The notes: generated by a model from the letters alone, not told the origin. Shown: positions 1-14,200, counted from the first letter of the stretch. The stretch is DNA of 64,000 bases from Congeria kusceri (GCA_027627225.1 CM051029.1:10814715-10878714); one strand, 5' to 3'. Translations and numbers: made by a program.

Positions 1-11
1 CACTGGCAGGA

Positions 12-935
12 ACACCTGTATATAGCGCAGCACGTATATATGGAGTTCTGGAGTCTAACCTTAGAGATAGGACCAGATGCAAAGTAAGACTTCAGTCCAG
101 AAGAAGACACAAAACCTGCTGACCCCATTATTAATATGGGTAACAATGGATATAGTTATCCTATTTCTGAAATTCTTGTCGTGACAGCTGGTTATGGCAA
201 GTTACTTGGGAAGTAGCTAAGGAGCAACTGTGTAAACCCTGGTTTTACTCTTTCCTCAAGAGATATGATGAACTGAAAAGTGTTACCCCCCCAAAAACTG
301 ACCTCCTTTAGGGCAATGCCATCCTCTGAACAGACTATATCCACCTACTTCTCAGAAATGTCGTTTGTGCTTTAGAAAATGATATTCCCTTGAGAGAATT
401 TTCAACATAGATGCGGAAGGTATGTAAGCCACAGGCTATCACATATCCAAGGACCAGAACTGTGACGAATATTGGTGGGGCTAATGCAGTCGGCAACCAC
501 ATTCCCCCATTCAATGTGTTCATAGGGAAGCGATAGGTGGATATGTTACTGGAAGGTGCACTTTCAGGGTTTGATGGAGGGATGTCGGACAGTGATTTCA
601 TCAACAGGGTCCTGTTTGAGACCTATCTCATGGATTAGTTTGCCAAGCTTGCACACCAACTAAGAGAGAGCCACTAGGACACCAGTTCTGGTGTTTTATG
701 ATGGACATAAATGCCATGTGTTCTTAGCCTTGCTGACTGGGCAAAAGAACACAACGTGGTGCTATTTTTTGTCACCTTACTAAGCCCCTGCATATTGAGT
801 ATTTGGCCCTCTGAAGAAATTGTACAACAGAGAATGCCAAGCATACACCCACAGCAATCCTTACATATTCATCACTAGGAATGAGATTGTTCGGCTCACC
901 GCCAAACCATATCCAGGGCATTTTCGCTAGAAAAT
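12..935 (+). pseudogene. Decayed pogo/Tigger-like (Tc1/mariner superfamily) DDE transposase
   Basis: Reading the + strand across frameshifts gives the order of segments known in pogo/Tigger transposases. First comes an HTH-like part (AARIYGVLESNLRDRTR, about 30-90). Next is GYSYPISEILVV...YGKLLGK (about 147-215) and WFYSFLKRYDELKSVTPPK (about 240-300). The DDE core follows: NIGGANAVGNHIPPFNVF...GKR, then LLEGALSGFDGGMSDSDF (about 425-640). Last is VLVFYDGHKCHV, then VFGPLKKLYNRECQAY and ITRNEIVRL (about 688-915). Several in-frame stops and frame changes show it is dead. A membrane-like - strand reading at 335-604 is a shadow of this coding sequence. The family call is from remembered motif order, not a search. 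Confidence 0.82.
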
Positions 936-2819
936 ATATGCTCGGCGTTCACATCTAGCGCGCATCATGGATTTGCCAGTTTGACCATTGCGTTCATAAT
1001 CGCATGAACGCAACCAAAATTAAATTCAATCCTTAAATGAACATAAATGCCAGATTAAGACAACATAAAGAAAAACAAATCATTTTTTGTTTGTGTGTGT
1101 GGTAATTTCATGAATCTCTTTCGGTCATTAATACACTCGCAAAACGGCAAAATAACACTTGTTGATAATTAAATATAAATAATATAAAAAAAGCAACAAC
1201 TCACAAGTGGCCACACAAACTTAGTGCTACGCTAATCAAACGGTTCTTCTAATTCAAACGTATATTCTTTTTTTCTCAGTGGTTTGCTGTGCTCCGCTTG
1301 TAACCCTTCAACTACAAGACGAATGGTATTTCACAAATGATGCATACATATAATTATGAGTACACCTTTGTAATTATAGTGGTTGTTGCTATTTTTGTCG
1401 TAAAATAAACACTTAGGTTCATTCTGAATAGTTGTATACTGTATAAGAAACAATATACAATGTAATTATGAAAAATATACGTTTAATTGTATACGAAATG
1501 ACAAAGCATGATAGTATTTCAAAGTAACACATTTCTGTCGCATTTTGAAGGTCGTTAATGCGCATTTTGTGTAGTAAAATCATTATAATAGAACACATTG
1601 GAATTTATGAAATTAATATTTGAATTATATGTATGATTTTACACATATATGCTAGTATATCCTATCCTTATTTTCTTATTATTGCGTACCACTGTTGCTC
1701 GTTGCGTAGCGTCTCGAATCGAAAGAAATACGATTTCTGTGAATATTTAGCCATTCTGACATGCTTAATAACTGTTGCTTACAGTATGGTCCGAGTATCT
1801 GTTTGCCGTCACTTAGCAAATACAGGGCGTATGATATTTAATGAAGACACTAAAACATACAATCATATTTCTACTATATATGTGCATATGTTTGTTGATT
1901 TTCATGTTGAACCACATAACTTTATTGTGATATTTATTTTGCATTCTACGTTAATAAATACATTGGTAAGAAACGCTTATTTTACTAGGAAACGCATGTT
2001 TGATTAAACAATCTTTATTCTGTGTTATCTAACATAAATTTGCTTCAACTATGTCGTGCGATTTATAGAAGGACTTTTTTTATCAAAATTGCATAACTGA
2101 GATAATCCATCACAGCCGACATTGTTTTGGTTTGTGCCCAGGCTTATTATCATAGCACGAACCGGGAAACAGGCTATGTTGAAATCAACATGTGTATTAA
2201 TACAGCGCGTTAATTCACATTGGTAATGCACATAAAACAGTCAATTTATATAACTCAAACATATAGGAACAACATACATAACCATTCATATCCGTTGACA
2301 TACGATGAATGTAAATTTCTTAGACAAAATTAAATTCGTGGTTTTCAAACTAATCAACAAATCATTGTACATTAATAGCATCTGTCGCGAATCATCGGTC
2401 GGAATATGTTTGTTACAGGGGACAGTCGTGTCGTCGTGTCACCACAGGAGGTGGTTCTATAATTGTATAAAATAAACAATAGTTCCCAGTCATGAAATAT
2501 ACATGTATAAATGTGTGACTGTTAACGCGCAATTGAAACAACAATGTCAGTTGTAAATTAGTCATAATTAATATAGACCGTGTATAACAGGTGCTTGTGT
2601 ATAAAGCGAAAATATATAATTCACACAAACCAGTATTTGTATCGCTAATGATTGGGAAAAAAACGGCATTTCATTCTTTCATTTATAATGATAATGTTTT
2701 GTTGCTGTAATCGACCACACGTTACTGCTTCGATTAGGTACACATGTATAGATTGTTGTAACTGCAGTTGATATGGGTGTCGCAAACGGTTTGCATCTCT
2801 CAATATGCGATATGCTGCA
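936..2819. other. AT-rich intergenic DNA, no gene seen
   Basis: No exon with flanking splice signals and no recognisable domain was seen. A 124-codon open frame at 1633-2007 has a hydrophobic start but no clear donor or homology, and is not called. Confidence 0.6.
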
Positions 2820-3490
2820 TTTTGATGAGGTCAAAATGTTGCATGTATCTACAAAGATTGTTCAAGCTATGTCCCTGATGAAAAATGAAACCATGCTCTG
2901 GGGGTGAAATGCATTATATATACTTAAATATCACAACGAATTTTAAAAATAGTTTTTTTTTGCAACCGCAAGGCCCAGAGGTTTCATTATTTGGTATGTT
3001 ACATCCTATGGTTCACGCTTTCGGGGTCATATGGTTTCAATAGACTTACATGTATATTGCGAGTAGGCTTTAAAAATATTGTATGTAACCGCAAGATCCA
3101 GAGGTTTCATATGTCGCATGAATCATTGTAAAGTTGTCCTCTGCAAAGATTATTCAGATTATTCCCCTGGGGTAAAAAGAAACCATGCCCCGGGGGTCAC
3201 ACGGTTTCTAAGGACTTACAGGGCATGTGCATTTTAAAAGCTTCACCTCTGCAATTTCAATACCCAAAGTATTAATAGTTGTCATGTAACATAGTTTAAT
3301 TCCCTCTACAAAGCTTGTTCAAATTATGCCCCTGGGTACATAACTGGCCACGACCCAGGCGTCACATGATTTATATTAACTTAAATACTAAAATGACTTT
3401 AACAATCTTCTCCTCTGAAATCGCAAGGCTCAGATCCTTATAATAAGATAAGCGTTTAAAGGTCATATGGTCCTCTTGTTAAACAGGTGT
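2820..3490. repeat. Diverged tandem repeat (bivalve-type interspersed repeat)
   Basis: Three diverged units share a CTCTACAAAGATTGTTC-like start (2848, 3138, 3303), then a CCCCTGGGG block, a GGGGTCACATGGTTT-like block, and an AACCGCAAGGCCCAGAGG block (2963, 3088, 3418). Spacing is irregular (290 and 165 bases). I recognise the pattern as a repeat common in heterodont bivalve genomes. That recognition is from memory. Confidence 0.7.
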
Positions 3491-4185
3491 CCTTAAGTGG
3501 ACGAAACAAAAAAACGAGGTGTGGATTTATAAATATAACCCTGTAATGTAAATTTTAATAACCGATTTTTTCGGAGAACTGTCTTAAAATGTTCCCGTAT
3601 GTAATAATTGTTCTTGCATGGTTCTACAAACAAAATACACGAACATGCACATTTTAATAGTTGTATAGTGTATTGAATGTTATACTTTTGGATAATAATT
3701 CGCTTTTATCGAAGTTTCGCGTTATTTATGATAATGGCTGCATATGTTGCCAAATAAATTGTAACCCGAGATATAGTCGTGTTTTGTCCTGAAATATTCA
3801 CTGGCTATACGCTTATTTGTGATAGTTTCAAAAACGTTTAACATGGCTTTTTCCGATATTAGGATCGGTACATAAGCACTTTAGTAATACCTCGCAGAAA
3901 AGTGTCAGAACATTAAGGTATAAATCTCTATACTATTCCAGCATTTCAGTTGTTTTAAATTCAATTAAATGTCCAAATGTGCACCCTGAAGCGAGCAGTT
4001 TTCTGAGCGGGTTATTATTTGTTGAATATGCAATTCGACAAAGGCCCGTAAAGAAATGAAAAGCGGAAGCTCTCTTGCATGTTACAAACTTACAATGAAA
4101 GTACCAATGAATAATTTTGCTGTAGGGATCCTTTTTTACAATCCTTTTTGCATTGAAAGGTTAAAAAAGTTCGTAACAGCAATTA
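3491..4185. other. AT-rich DNA upstream of gene A, leader exon not found
   Basis: This is where a leader exon for gene A might lie. I found no ATG followed after about 45-60 bases by a phase-1 GT donor with a hydrophobic reading. The leader may lie left of the window or may have been lost. Confidence 0.5.
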
Positions 4186-4204
4186 TTATGATGATGATCA
4201 TTAG

Positions 4205-4238
<34 letters not shown>

Positions 4239-4249
4239 ATTATTATTAT

Positions 4250-4285
<36 letters not shown>

Positions 4286-4356
4286 TAGTAGTAGTAGTAG
4301 CAGTAGTAATAGTAGTAGTAGTAGTAGTAGTAGTAGCAGTAGTAGTAGTAGTAGTC

Positions 4357-4397
<41 letters not shown>

Positions 4398-4461
4398 TGT
4401 AGTAGTAGTAACGGTAGTGGTAGTGGTAGTAGTAGTAGCAATTGTAGTAGTAGTAGTATAT

Positions 4462-4506
<45 letters not shown>

Positions 4507-4560
4507 GTAGTTTTAGTTTTAGTAGTAGTAGGTAGCTTTAGTTTAGTAGTATTATTTAGT
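4186..4560. repeat. (ATT)n then (AGT)n microsatellite upstream of gene A exon D1
   Basis: About 60 bases of ATT repeats pass into about 300 bases of AGT repeats with scattered substitutions, ending about 300 bases before exon D1. The long Ser-, Val- or Leu-rich frames here are repeat artefacts. Genes B and C carry the same trinucleotide in opposite orientation just after D1. Confidence 0.95.
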
Positions 4561-4865
4561 ATTAGTATTATTAATAATATTATTTTTTATAATAATTTCT
4601 ACTTCTTATCTATTTTCAAACCTTCCCTAGCTTTATATGTTCCTGCCTTTGTCTGTGTTTGTTTTGAAAATAAACGAAAATATCATACCAGATAAAAAGA
4701 AAAACAATCACATAATTTATAAAAAATATTATTATTATCGTATTTTAATAAATATTTAGTAGTATTTGTTGTTTTTTTAAATTATATTTTAATGTCCTAT
4801 TCGATGTTCTTGAAATATAATTATAACTATCCATTAATTTGTTGTTGTTGTTTTTTACTTATTAG

Positions 4866-5207
4866 GCACTGAAAACGTGCAAATACGTGCAGATGTAGAT
4901 GGTGTGTTTGTCAACAACACCCTAGTACTGACATGTTCTACGCCATCAAGTGTTAATAAGGTTATATGGCGTAAATTAGCCAAAGGTTCCGGTGTTGAAA
5001 ATGGCGTCGTGGTTCACGAATTTGTAAACAACATCTGTCTTGCTACAAGTTCATCTGATACATTGGGATGCTATTGTAATTCTTCAACTCGCTACACGTG
5101 TGTTATCAAAGCCGTTAGTGTGCAAAATGATGGTGAAAGGTGGCGTTGTTCCGCAGTAATCGATGGCGTGACCACGTACAGCAACAACTACACAATCACT
5201 CTCCTAA
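4866..5207 (+). CDS. Gene A exon D1, N-terminal Ig-like domain
   Basis: Phase 1-1 exon after TTATTAG and before A|GTAAGT. It shows VFVNNTLVLTCST, a VIWRK tryptophan, an extra Cys pair in CYCNSSTRYTC, and NDGERWRCSAVIDG as the second core Cys. It matches D1 of genes B and C. Confidence 0.85.
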
Positions 5208-8200
5208 GTAAGTTTATAAATGTACTATAGTTTGACGATAATTATTGCATTGAACATACATTGATATATGTACAATTCTTCTCAGTTTACATATACACGT
5301 TAATAACATGATTTAATATATAGGTTTGCATTCACTTTTTAAAGAAGAAAATACTTCGAATGTCCAAATAAACCATTAGTTTTGACAGCCATTTGCCATA
5401 ACGGGACATTTGCCAAATATGTTTTTAAACATCATGAAGTGAAATCTCAAATTCAAGATTATATTTACATAACAATAAAACATAAAACAAGTTTATGCCC
5501 ATTATTATGCAATCGCGAACACTTGCTGTGCCTTCAGTGCTTTGAATTGTTTATCAGTTTGTAATTTTGCAAGATGAAAGCTTGCTGGCAATTTAAAGCC
5601 TGTAATATTAAAATGCGTACATGCGTAATATTTATTGAAAATATGTTTTTATATGTCAGTCCATGTTATATTTTGTATATAATAGTTCTTGATGCATGAT
5701 CCGATTAAAGTGTCTGATATCAAAGGATCCAAGCTTTTTCCAAAATAGTGAGAATAAAGCAGTCTCGTAATTAGGATTTTATCATATTTAAGTGAATGTG
5801 AGATTTCATCTTCTCTCATAAGGCCTGCCCATGACTAATATTGTACATTGTTAGGTTTATAATTTGATTTGTTTATAAAATTATTATTCAAATTTGCCTT
5901 AAGTTTCGGTCACAGACCACTGCGGTGACCGCAGATCAATCGCACGTTTTTAGACAAACACATGCGTTCTGAAAACTCATTTGGAATTTGCACAGGAATT
6001 GTGCGGAAATCGTACGGGCACAGTGCGTCTGCCGTGCGTGTTCAATGTTAGATATTTAGTCTTTGAATCTTACGATAGCCGTGCCCCGCCGTATTATTGT
6101 CATTTAATTTTATTTAATTTGCTGACATCGCATAATCTTCTCAAGTTATTCGCATGTATTTCGAAAGCAACGCAAATATAAACAGTATTTTGTAATGCTA
6201 TTTCAAGTGTTGGTGCCATTATCGAATGTTATTTGACACGTAGGCTTTTATCATGAAGATAATATAGTAAACTCTTTAAATTTGCAAATTTTTATAAAAT
6301 TGACATTTAAGTAGCACACGTGAAATAAAGTGATATTGTGTTAAATGAAACAACATCCTGACAAAAGCATGAAACAAATTTCATTTATTTATACGAAGCT
6401 AATGGCGCCGCGAGGTCACTATGTGATACATCCAATGGTGACCCTATGGTGTCAGTTTCATTCTAATGGCGCCGGTACGTTTATCGCAAGCAAGCAATGC
6501 AAACAAACGCCATAGTGCTTCCGCAAGTGCATCGTGCGTTCTTGAGACTGGTAAATTTAAAGTAAAAACCGTATGATGCTCACTAGTTGACCACACAATG
6601 ACCGCACGGTGCCTGCACAATGTATGATTGACGCCCGTGCGCCGCGTAGCTATTCGTATTGTCTGCGGCGGTCGTTGCAGCGACGTTGCATTTGAGAAAA
6701 AAATCGCACGCACACCGAGTGTGGCCAAGTCATATGTTTTACATAAACACTTCTGAACATATTGAAGCATCTTTTTAGTAAACCGTTCATAAGTTGTTAT
6801 CAATTTCAATAAATCAAACCCTGACTGCAAGTCTTCATGCTGTGATTGTGTTTATGTTATAAAAGCTACTTTTACTTTCGTTTTGTGTGAAAATTCAAGG
6901 CTAGATGCCAGTAAATCCAATTCCCATAGGGTCCCATTATAAATCGGCCAACTTTCAGATTTCAGATTGTGCAAGCTTGGTGTCTGTTTAAAGATGAATC
7001 TTTGCCATTCCAAAAATTGCAATATAAATATATGACATGTGACTTCTAAGAAAATGCGTCTGACCTGAATGCACACACCGAAAGAAACTAGAGTTTCGGC
7101 ACTAATATTTCGACAAAAGCCCCATGCCACAGTAAACACACCCAAAAGCTCATCTTTCAAGTTAGCCTCCAAAGAAATGCACAAACAGGTTTCAAACACA
7201 CAGAAGATATTATAAATAACACAAAAGGCATGACTGACATGCTAAATGCTTTTCATAGCAGAAGAAAAACTGAACTCCAGGCAATATTTCAAATGTAAAA
7301 CGGAGAAAAAAACACATTGATTTACTGGTATCTAACCTCGATGAGATATTAAATCAACCATTGCGAGCTTTGCTGGAAAATAGCGCATACCCATAATACA
7401 GGTCTGTCAGATCGGTGTAGACACAACGAGTTTTCTGATTTCCCCCCGCCCAATTTCTATAATAAATAATATATATTATCATTTAAGTTCATGTGCTTTT
7501 TAAACTATCATAGACCATCTTACTCTGTTTTATTTTTGTGCAACTGATTGAAGTATGTTGTGGTCTACATTCGAAATTCCGTGATAACAATATGAAGACT
7601 CACTTCTACATATCCTTCACCATAATTGAATGAAACATGATAACTGTGTGATTGTCTTCCTTAGGACCCATCCGCGACATAACGCGAAGTTTACAAACAC
7701 ACTGATAAGTATGAGTATGATATTCAATTAATGGATTCCAACTTAATCTGCTCTTTCTTATAATTTTTCCAGATTCCGATTATACGTCTTTTTTCATTGC
7801 AATTGATAAATAGTATCAATTTATTTCGTGTATTTCCTAAGCTGATACAGCGATACTATTTAGTATTTTGCAGTGTATTAGTACTGTATGCTTATGCAGG
7901 GTTTCAGTTATTAAATATGTTGCGGGGTCTACTGCAAACAATACACGAATGCATTTATATACATTTATATTTTTTAAATGTCAAAATATAAGGCATAAGA
8001 ACAAATCAACTTTAATATTATTTGAACAAAAGCGAATCAAATTATGCTGGGGTTGGAACCTACACGGAACAGATACAAAGTATGTTAAAAGATACATGTG
8101 TTATCAAAATATGAGCAAAAGCTTTCAAGTTTGACTATTTCAATTGTTTATTTATTTGCAAACGACAAATTGTTATCAGCAAATGTCAGCTTTATGAGTG

Positions 8201-11200
8201 CTATTTCAAATGTTAAGTAAATTTTTGAATGTGTGACAACAACATCGAAATTGTTAATTTGCAAATAAGTGAATATGCCACTTTAATAGATATCCATATT
8301 TTGAGTCACATTTATGAATGCGATCAATATACACATACTTTCTAAGGTTAATTCAAAATACTGGCTTTTAATTTCTTTGTATCAATAACGTTCAAATCCA
8401 TGTCTATCAATTCCTTTATTGATGATTAATTAAATTTAGCGACAATTTGGAAAATTATAAACATTCGATTTAAAATATAACTGAACTTTTTATTTCTGTA
8501 TTGAATATTGCAATGTCTGTATATGCCATAATAATTTGGATTAAGATATCAATGTAGAAATATATGTGGGAAATAAGAATACATGTCGTGAATAAAGATT
8601 CATTTAAGAATTCATATTAACACATTGTTCGAGCCTAAGTCTGATTAAAAAAATCAAAACAAATGTTCGCAAATCGACCTATAAGTTTGTTATAGTAACA
8701 TAGTCTTATACAATACAATAATAAAGAATGAATACATAACGGCATTTGGCAATACGTACTTTAACTGTGAATTGCTTCATTTCCAGTTCCTCCTACTTCG
8801 TTGACCATTGATCCACAAACACCCGTTGCGTACCCTGTGTTCAATGTCACATCGACGTTCACGTGCATCACATCATCAAGCCGTCCTCATGCTATTATTC
8901 ACTGGTTTAATGATGGTGTGAACATCACTGACCTGGCTGAATATTCCTACAGTAATGACGTCGCAATAAGTAGATTGCTATACACACCGAAAGTGAACGC
9001 GTACACTTGAGGAAATTTGTCTTGTATTGCAAGTTATGAGTTCAAAGCCATCAACACGGTTCTAACAACCAATAAGAGCGTCAAAGTACAATGTACGTTT
9101 TTCTATTTTATTTTTGTTTGATTTCCATTTTTTTTTTGGGATATAATACCACGGTAAAACGAAAATTGGAGGTAAGTGTGTACACTAATGTTTCATCATA
9201 CTTTTTTGTCATTCACGTAAATGGTGATTTTGTCCAAGTATCGCTTATCTTTTCAGAGTAATTGTATTAATCTGATGCGAATAAAGTATTTTAGTAACAG
9301 TTGTCATGTCTAATTTTCAGTCCCCGTTTCCAAACCGATAGTGACTATCAACAACATAAGTATATCTAGCACGTTCAATATACGAGAAGGCAGGCTGGTA
9401 CATTTGAAATGTTCCTCCTCCGGATATCCATCTCCCTCTTATCACTGGACCTACCCAAGAGGACAATCCGTCGGTGCCCTGCTGTCGTTAACATTCACTC
9501 GCAATAACGAAAGCATTTCGTGCAGGGTATTTCACTTTATGTATTCATTGAATGGAACCAACAGTACACAGTCTACAGAGAAGTTAATCGCACTCGATGT
9601 AAACGCACTATGTAAGTTGTTTTTAATGTCATGTTAATGAAAACGTGTATTTACAATAGGTGCGTATGACGCCAGGCGTACAGCTCTGGTGAAAGGTACT
9701 ATTATATTGTTCAATTTTATTAGGGTTCGCAACCGGTAATTTATATGTTATATATTCGCTGCCATTTAGATATGGAAATTAATTTGATTGTTTACTTATT
9801 AATTCATATTATTGAATAATATAATGTGGTTTATGCAATTACAGATCCACCATCCATTAAACGCTTATTTAATAAGGACATCGGCTTAACACTAATTGAT
9901 AGCAATATCAGAGTACTGAGAGGTGACAACATCAGCATCGTATGTGAGAGTGACGCCAATCCGCCGGCTATGATATTTTGGAAGGGACAACAGGTCAATT
10001 CCTCTACATTGACCAGTACAAGTATACAGCATGACACGGAGTGGACATGCAAAGCTACAAACACTATGACTGAAGCTGACGGAACGATATCAACGGAAAC
10101 TGTAACATGGAACTTGTCCGCTACAGTATTATGTAAGCGCAATACGGATATTTTGAGAAAAAAAATTAACAATTATTTTATTTATATCAACTAGATGTGT
10201 TACTTGTATATTTCAAAATATAATCATGTGATTTCGTACAGAAGCAAGTATCATTATCCTATCAACGGCCTCAATGCACGTTTACATTTGCAAAATATGG
10301 ATGCTGCATTGCTGGTTTTGATAAGTAATCAATCAATAGCACATTTTAGTCCTAGCAAAATGGTGTACTTTTACACCAGAGTATGTGTCTTAGTGACATA
10401 CATTACGTGAGCTCTCGCCTATAATTTTAGATTGAATATTAGCGATGGATATTGTAAAATCCTAATTCCACCAGTCGTATTCTGGCTTGTACAGGACCAC
10501 GAAAATGAGATAACGCGAAGTGCATTTTGAATCTTCTGATATTTTCCAAATTGTCGTTAGAGTTTCTAAGCTTCTTTTTCAGTATGTAACATTTTATAAT
10601 GAATGAAAATACTGCTTTATTGTAGACGGTCCTGTTGTTCCTTCGATCACGTATAGCATTCTACCGCACTCTGGCAAAAGTTGGATTGAAACAGACGAAA
10701 CCATACGAGTTATAGAAGGAAGTACTGTTCGGTTGATGTGTTCAGTAGACAGTGTGCCAACTTCAATATATTCATGGGGTTCTGGACACGACGGGGGCAT
10801 TCGAAACATATCTAATATCACGCGCACAACGGACTATAGATGCACGGTAAAAAATATCATGAACACCACATTTAAAGGAAACGTTAATGGAAGCAACCAT
10901 TTATCAGTAAACCTGAACTTACTGTGTAAGTATTATAGTCGACCATTTTGTTTACCATTCAATATAAAGGCATTATATATGTAGTTGTTTTTTATCAATT
11001 TATTAGCCAATAGTTATTACCTTTCAGATGGTCCTGTGAATATAAAAGCAAAATTCAACAACATCAAACAGATACACCAACTACTTAAAGTTGTCAAAGG
11101 CTGGTCGTTCACAATAGCATGTTTTGCAAGCAGTAATCCAGCTCCTAGTTTTTCTTGGTATGGCCCGGGAGCTCAACAACGAAATGTCCTGTCTATTACC

Positions 11201-14200
11201 AATGCGAGCACTGACATGGACGGGATGTTAACATGCAACGCAGTTAACACCATGGTAGATAGCGTTGGATATAGCGTAAACGAGACAGCGCACCTAACAA
11301 TTACCCTTGATATACTATGTAAGTAATGCTAGCCAAAATTGACCTTATTTGTACATGTACAGGGATTGCTATGTAAGTAATGTTAGCCAATATTGACTTT
11401 ATTTGTACAGAGATTCGTTTATTTTAATATCACACTTGTTATAGATTTTGAATATGAATACCCATTATTGATTTTCTTCTTGCGATGGTACAACATTCGA
11501 AAATTCATAACATACAAATGGTTTCCATAAATAACTGCATGTATAACTAAATATTAATTGCATAGTTTTAAAAATGAATGATACGATTAATTGATGCTAC
11601 AGACCCACCGGCTATTCAAGGGTTGCAGAACCAAATCGCTCTACTCAACACGTCTCTAACGGTTACATGCACCTTAACAAATGTTGATAATCCACCAGCA
11701 TCAACCTTTACATGGATAAGGAAAGACACGAGTACAGTGGTGGGTACAGGACAAACGCTAACAATAAACAACACTGAATTGACCGATGAAGGGGAATACC
11801 AATGTAATGCATCAAACATAATGCAGCCTATTGGAAATGAGGTTGTGTACGGATTTTGTCAATCGACATTATATATAAATGTTGAATGTAAGTTAAATAA
11901 TAACTACGTTTTTATTTAACTTATGTTTTTATTTTCATTAGAAAATTATATGGAAATAACATTCATTCTGTTGGCATCACACATATAAAATTGCTAAATT
12001 ATCGAGACAAACACGTATCTGAGTTCAAACAATTCCGGCGTTTGTAGAAGTGGAGAGCAAAACGTTCGAAAAAGTGTGTTTAATGTTTCTATTGCAAATA
12101 ACTGGCACGGTGCAATATGTTTTTATTATAATGTTTATTCGCCACTCCGTGTTATGTTCTTTGTCCCAGCGTTCTTAACTTTTGGAAAATTATTGTATAA
12201 TTGACCGATGCGATATTAATCACAATAAACTGTAATTAATAATCCGTTATTTCTAACACATTTTCCTAAATAGTTCTTGTTATGTATTCCAGACGGGGCA
12301 TATATACGGGCATTCAAAGCAAATGAATCAAGCATTAACATCACTGTTGACCAAGGCGAAACATTAGAGCTGGTATGTGATGCCGATGGTGACCCTCAAC
12401 CTACTGTTCGTATCGTCAATGCAACTCGTGGAAATGAAACAATCCTTGTTGATACTGAAGCACATAAAGCCAAATCTCACATACTTCGAGCAAGATGTGA
12501 ATATGATGCTGGAAGCTATAAATGTCTCGCTAATAACCGTGTTAACCAAGTCCAACAAAAACAGTCCCTGGCTCTTTGCGTTAACTGTAAGTAATGAGGT
12601 ACATTATATATATATATCTAACGAGTAAATATATTGGCTATACATATTTGAAAGTGCATACAATATAACTGTGATCTTGCACAGGTGCACCAAGAGCGTC
12701 GCCCTTTTCACCTCCTATTAAAGAACAGTACAGAGCTCCTAATGACTCGGCTGTGTTTACCTTCACAATAGTGGCCTATCCTGAACCGAAATCTTCAGAC
12801 TTCACTTGGTACAAACGTGTAGATAATGGATGGAAAGATGTGTCCAGTGATTCCAACAACTTTCAGATTAATACCTCTGATGACAAAATGCAGACACAAC
12901 TGATGATTCTCCGTGTGCAGCTCGGAGATTATGCAGAATACATGGTGAACGTTTCCAACACATTGGGTTCAGTAGCGGAAGTGTTTACCTTACACGCACA
13001 ATGTATGTATCTATTACAACGTTGTTGTTTTTTTTAAATTATGTTGTGACTTTACACATAGTAACACTTTACTAGAGTTAAAAATTGATAAAGATAGTTA
13101 ATTCAAAATTACAATCGCCTATGTATATACCTGTGTTTTATTGATTATACGAGTACACATATTTTAGCCAAACCATATGTTCCGAAGGACTTGATTATTG
13201 ACCGAGTAGGAAAAACGGACATTGTTATTATATGGGTTCCTGGTTTTAATGTCGGCTTGGATCAGAACTTCACTATTCGATACAAAGTCGATATTGAAAT
13301 CTGGAGATATATATACGTAGCAGGTTATGTTATAAGCTATACCTGGGCTATTGAGGGATTAAAACCTGGCACCACTTACACAATCAAAATGCTGGCAGAA
13401 AACAAAATAGGCAAATCAGAGTGGACTAAAGAAATAAGGGAAATAGCCCTAGTTGACACAGGAACAGTGTTTACTCACTACGGTATTAAATATAACTGAT
13501 TAAACTCGATATTAGCAAAGATAAGTAAAACCAATTAAATGGTTCCATTGTCATATAATGTATATATTTAATATTTGATTTCAGTTGAGAGTAACCCTGA
13601 AACGTCAGTTGTGGTTAGTGTAGTAGGTGGCGAATTGGGGGTTGTTGTAATCATGATTGCTGTGTCCATCCTGCTATGTAGACATATATCGCATGGTAAA
13701 TATGTATTGCATTGTATTGCGCTATATAGCCCTTGCATATATATGTACATGCTAATTTCATATATTGGTTTGTGGTTTATATTGTAAAGATGACACGTTA
13801 TTTGTGTAGCAGCAGAACGAGTTTAGGAGATCTAGTGTCTTGCAGTTTATTGAACAAGTGTATTGTGGAATTCGTACATTCGTACTTGATCTCAAAACTG
13901 GCTGTTAATGAATTCTCAAATAAAAATAACTACATCACAACTTGTAACATGCATAACATATTATAAAACAATTACTTAGACTGAGACTTATTTCTATCAA
14001 TAATAGCAAAGTGACTTCAATTAATTTAGGGCGAAACGAATCCAACACATACCAAACGCATACCTACTCGACTGACCAGTACGAAGATCTTGCCAGAGAA
14101 CCGTAAGTCTATGTATATACAAATAAACCGTTGTCAACGGTAACTACAAAAACATTGGTAATTAATCACGTCAGTGTGCTAGTCATACAATAACATCTAA

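Noticed and set aside
335..604. - strand frame with a membrane-like stretch
   Set aside because: Lies antisense to the pogo-like transposase relic, whose motifs on the + strand explain the sequence.
1633..2007. 124-codon frame with hydrophobic start as leader of gene A
   Set aside because: No good phase-1 donor within leader distance and no similarity to the other leaders.
4056..4535. Ser-rich open frame before gene A
   Set aside because: AGT microsatellite artefact. No donor or signal peptide.
9831..10172. - strand open frame over gene A D4
   Set aside because: Shadow of the Ig exon on the other strand.
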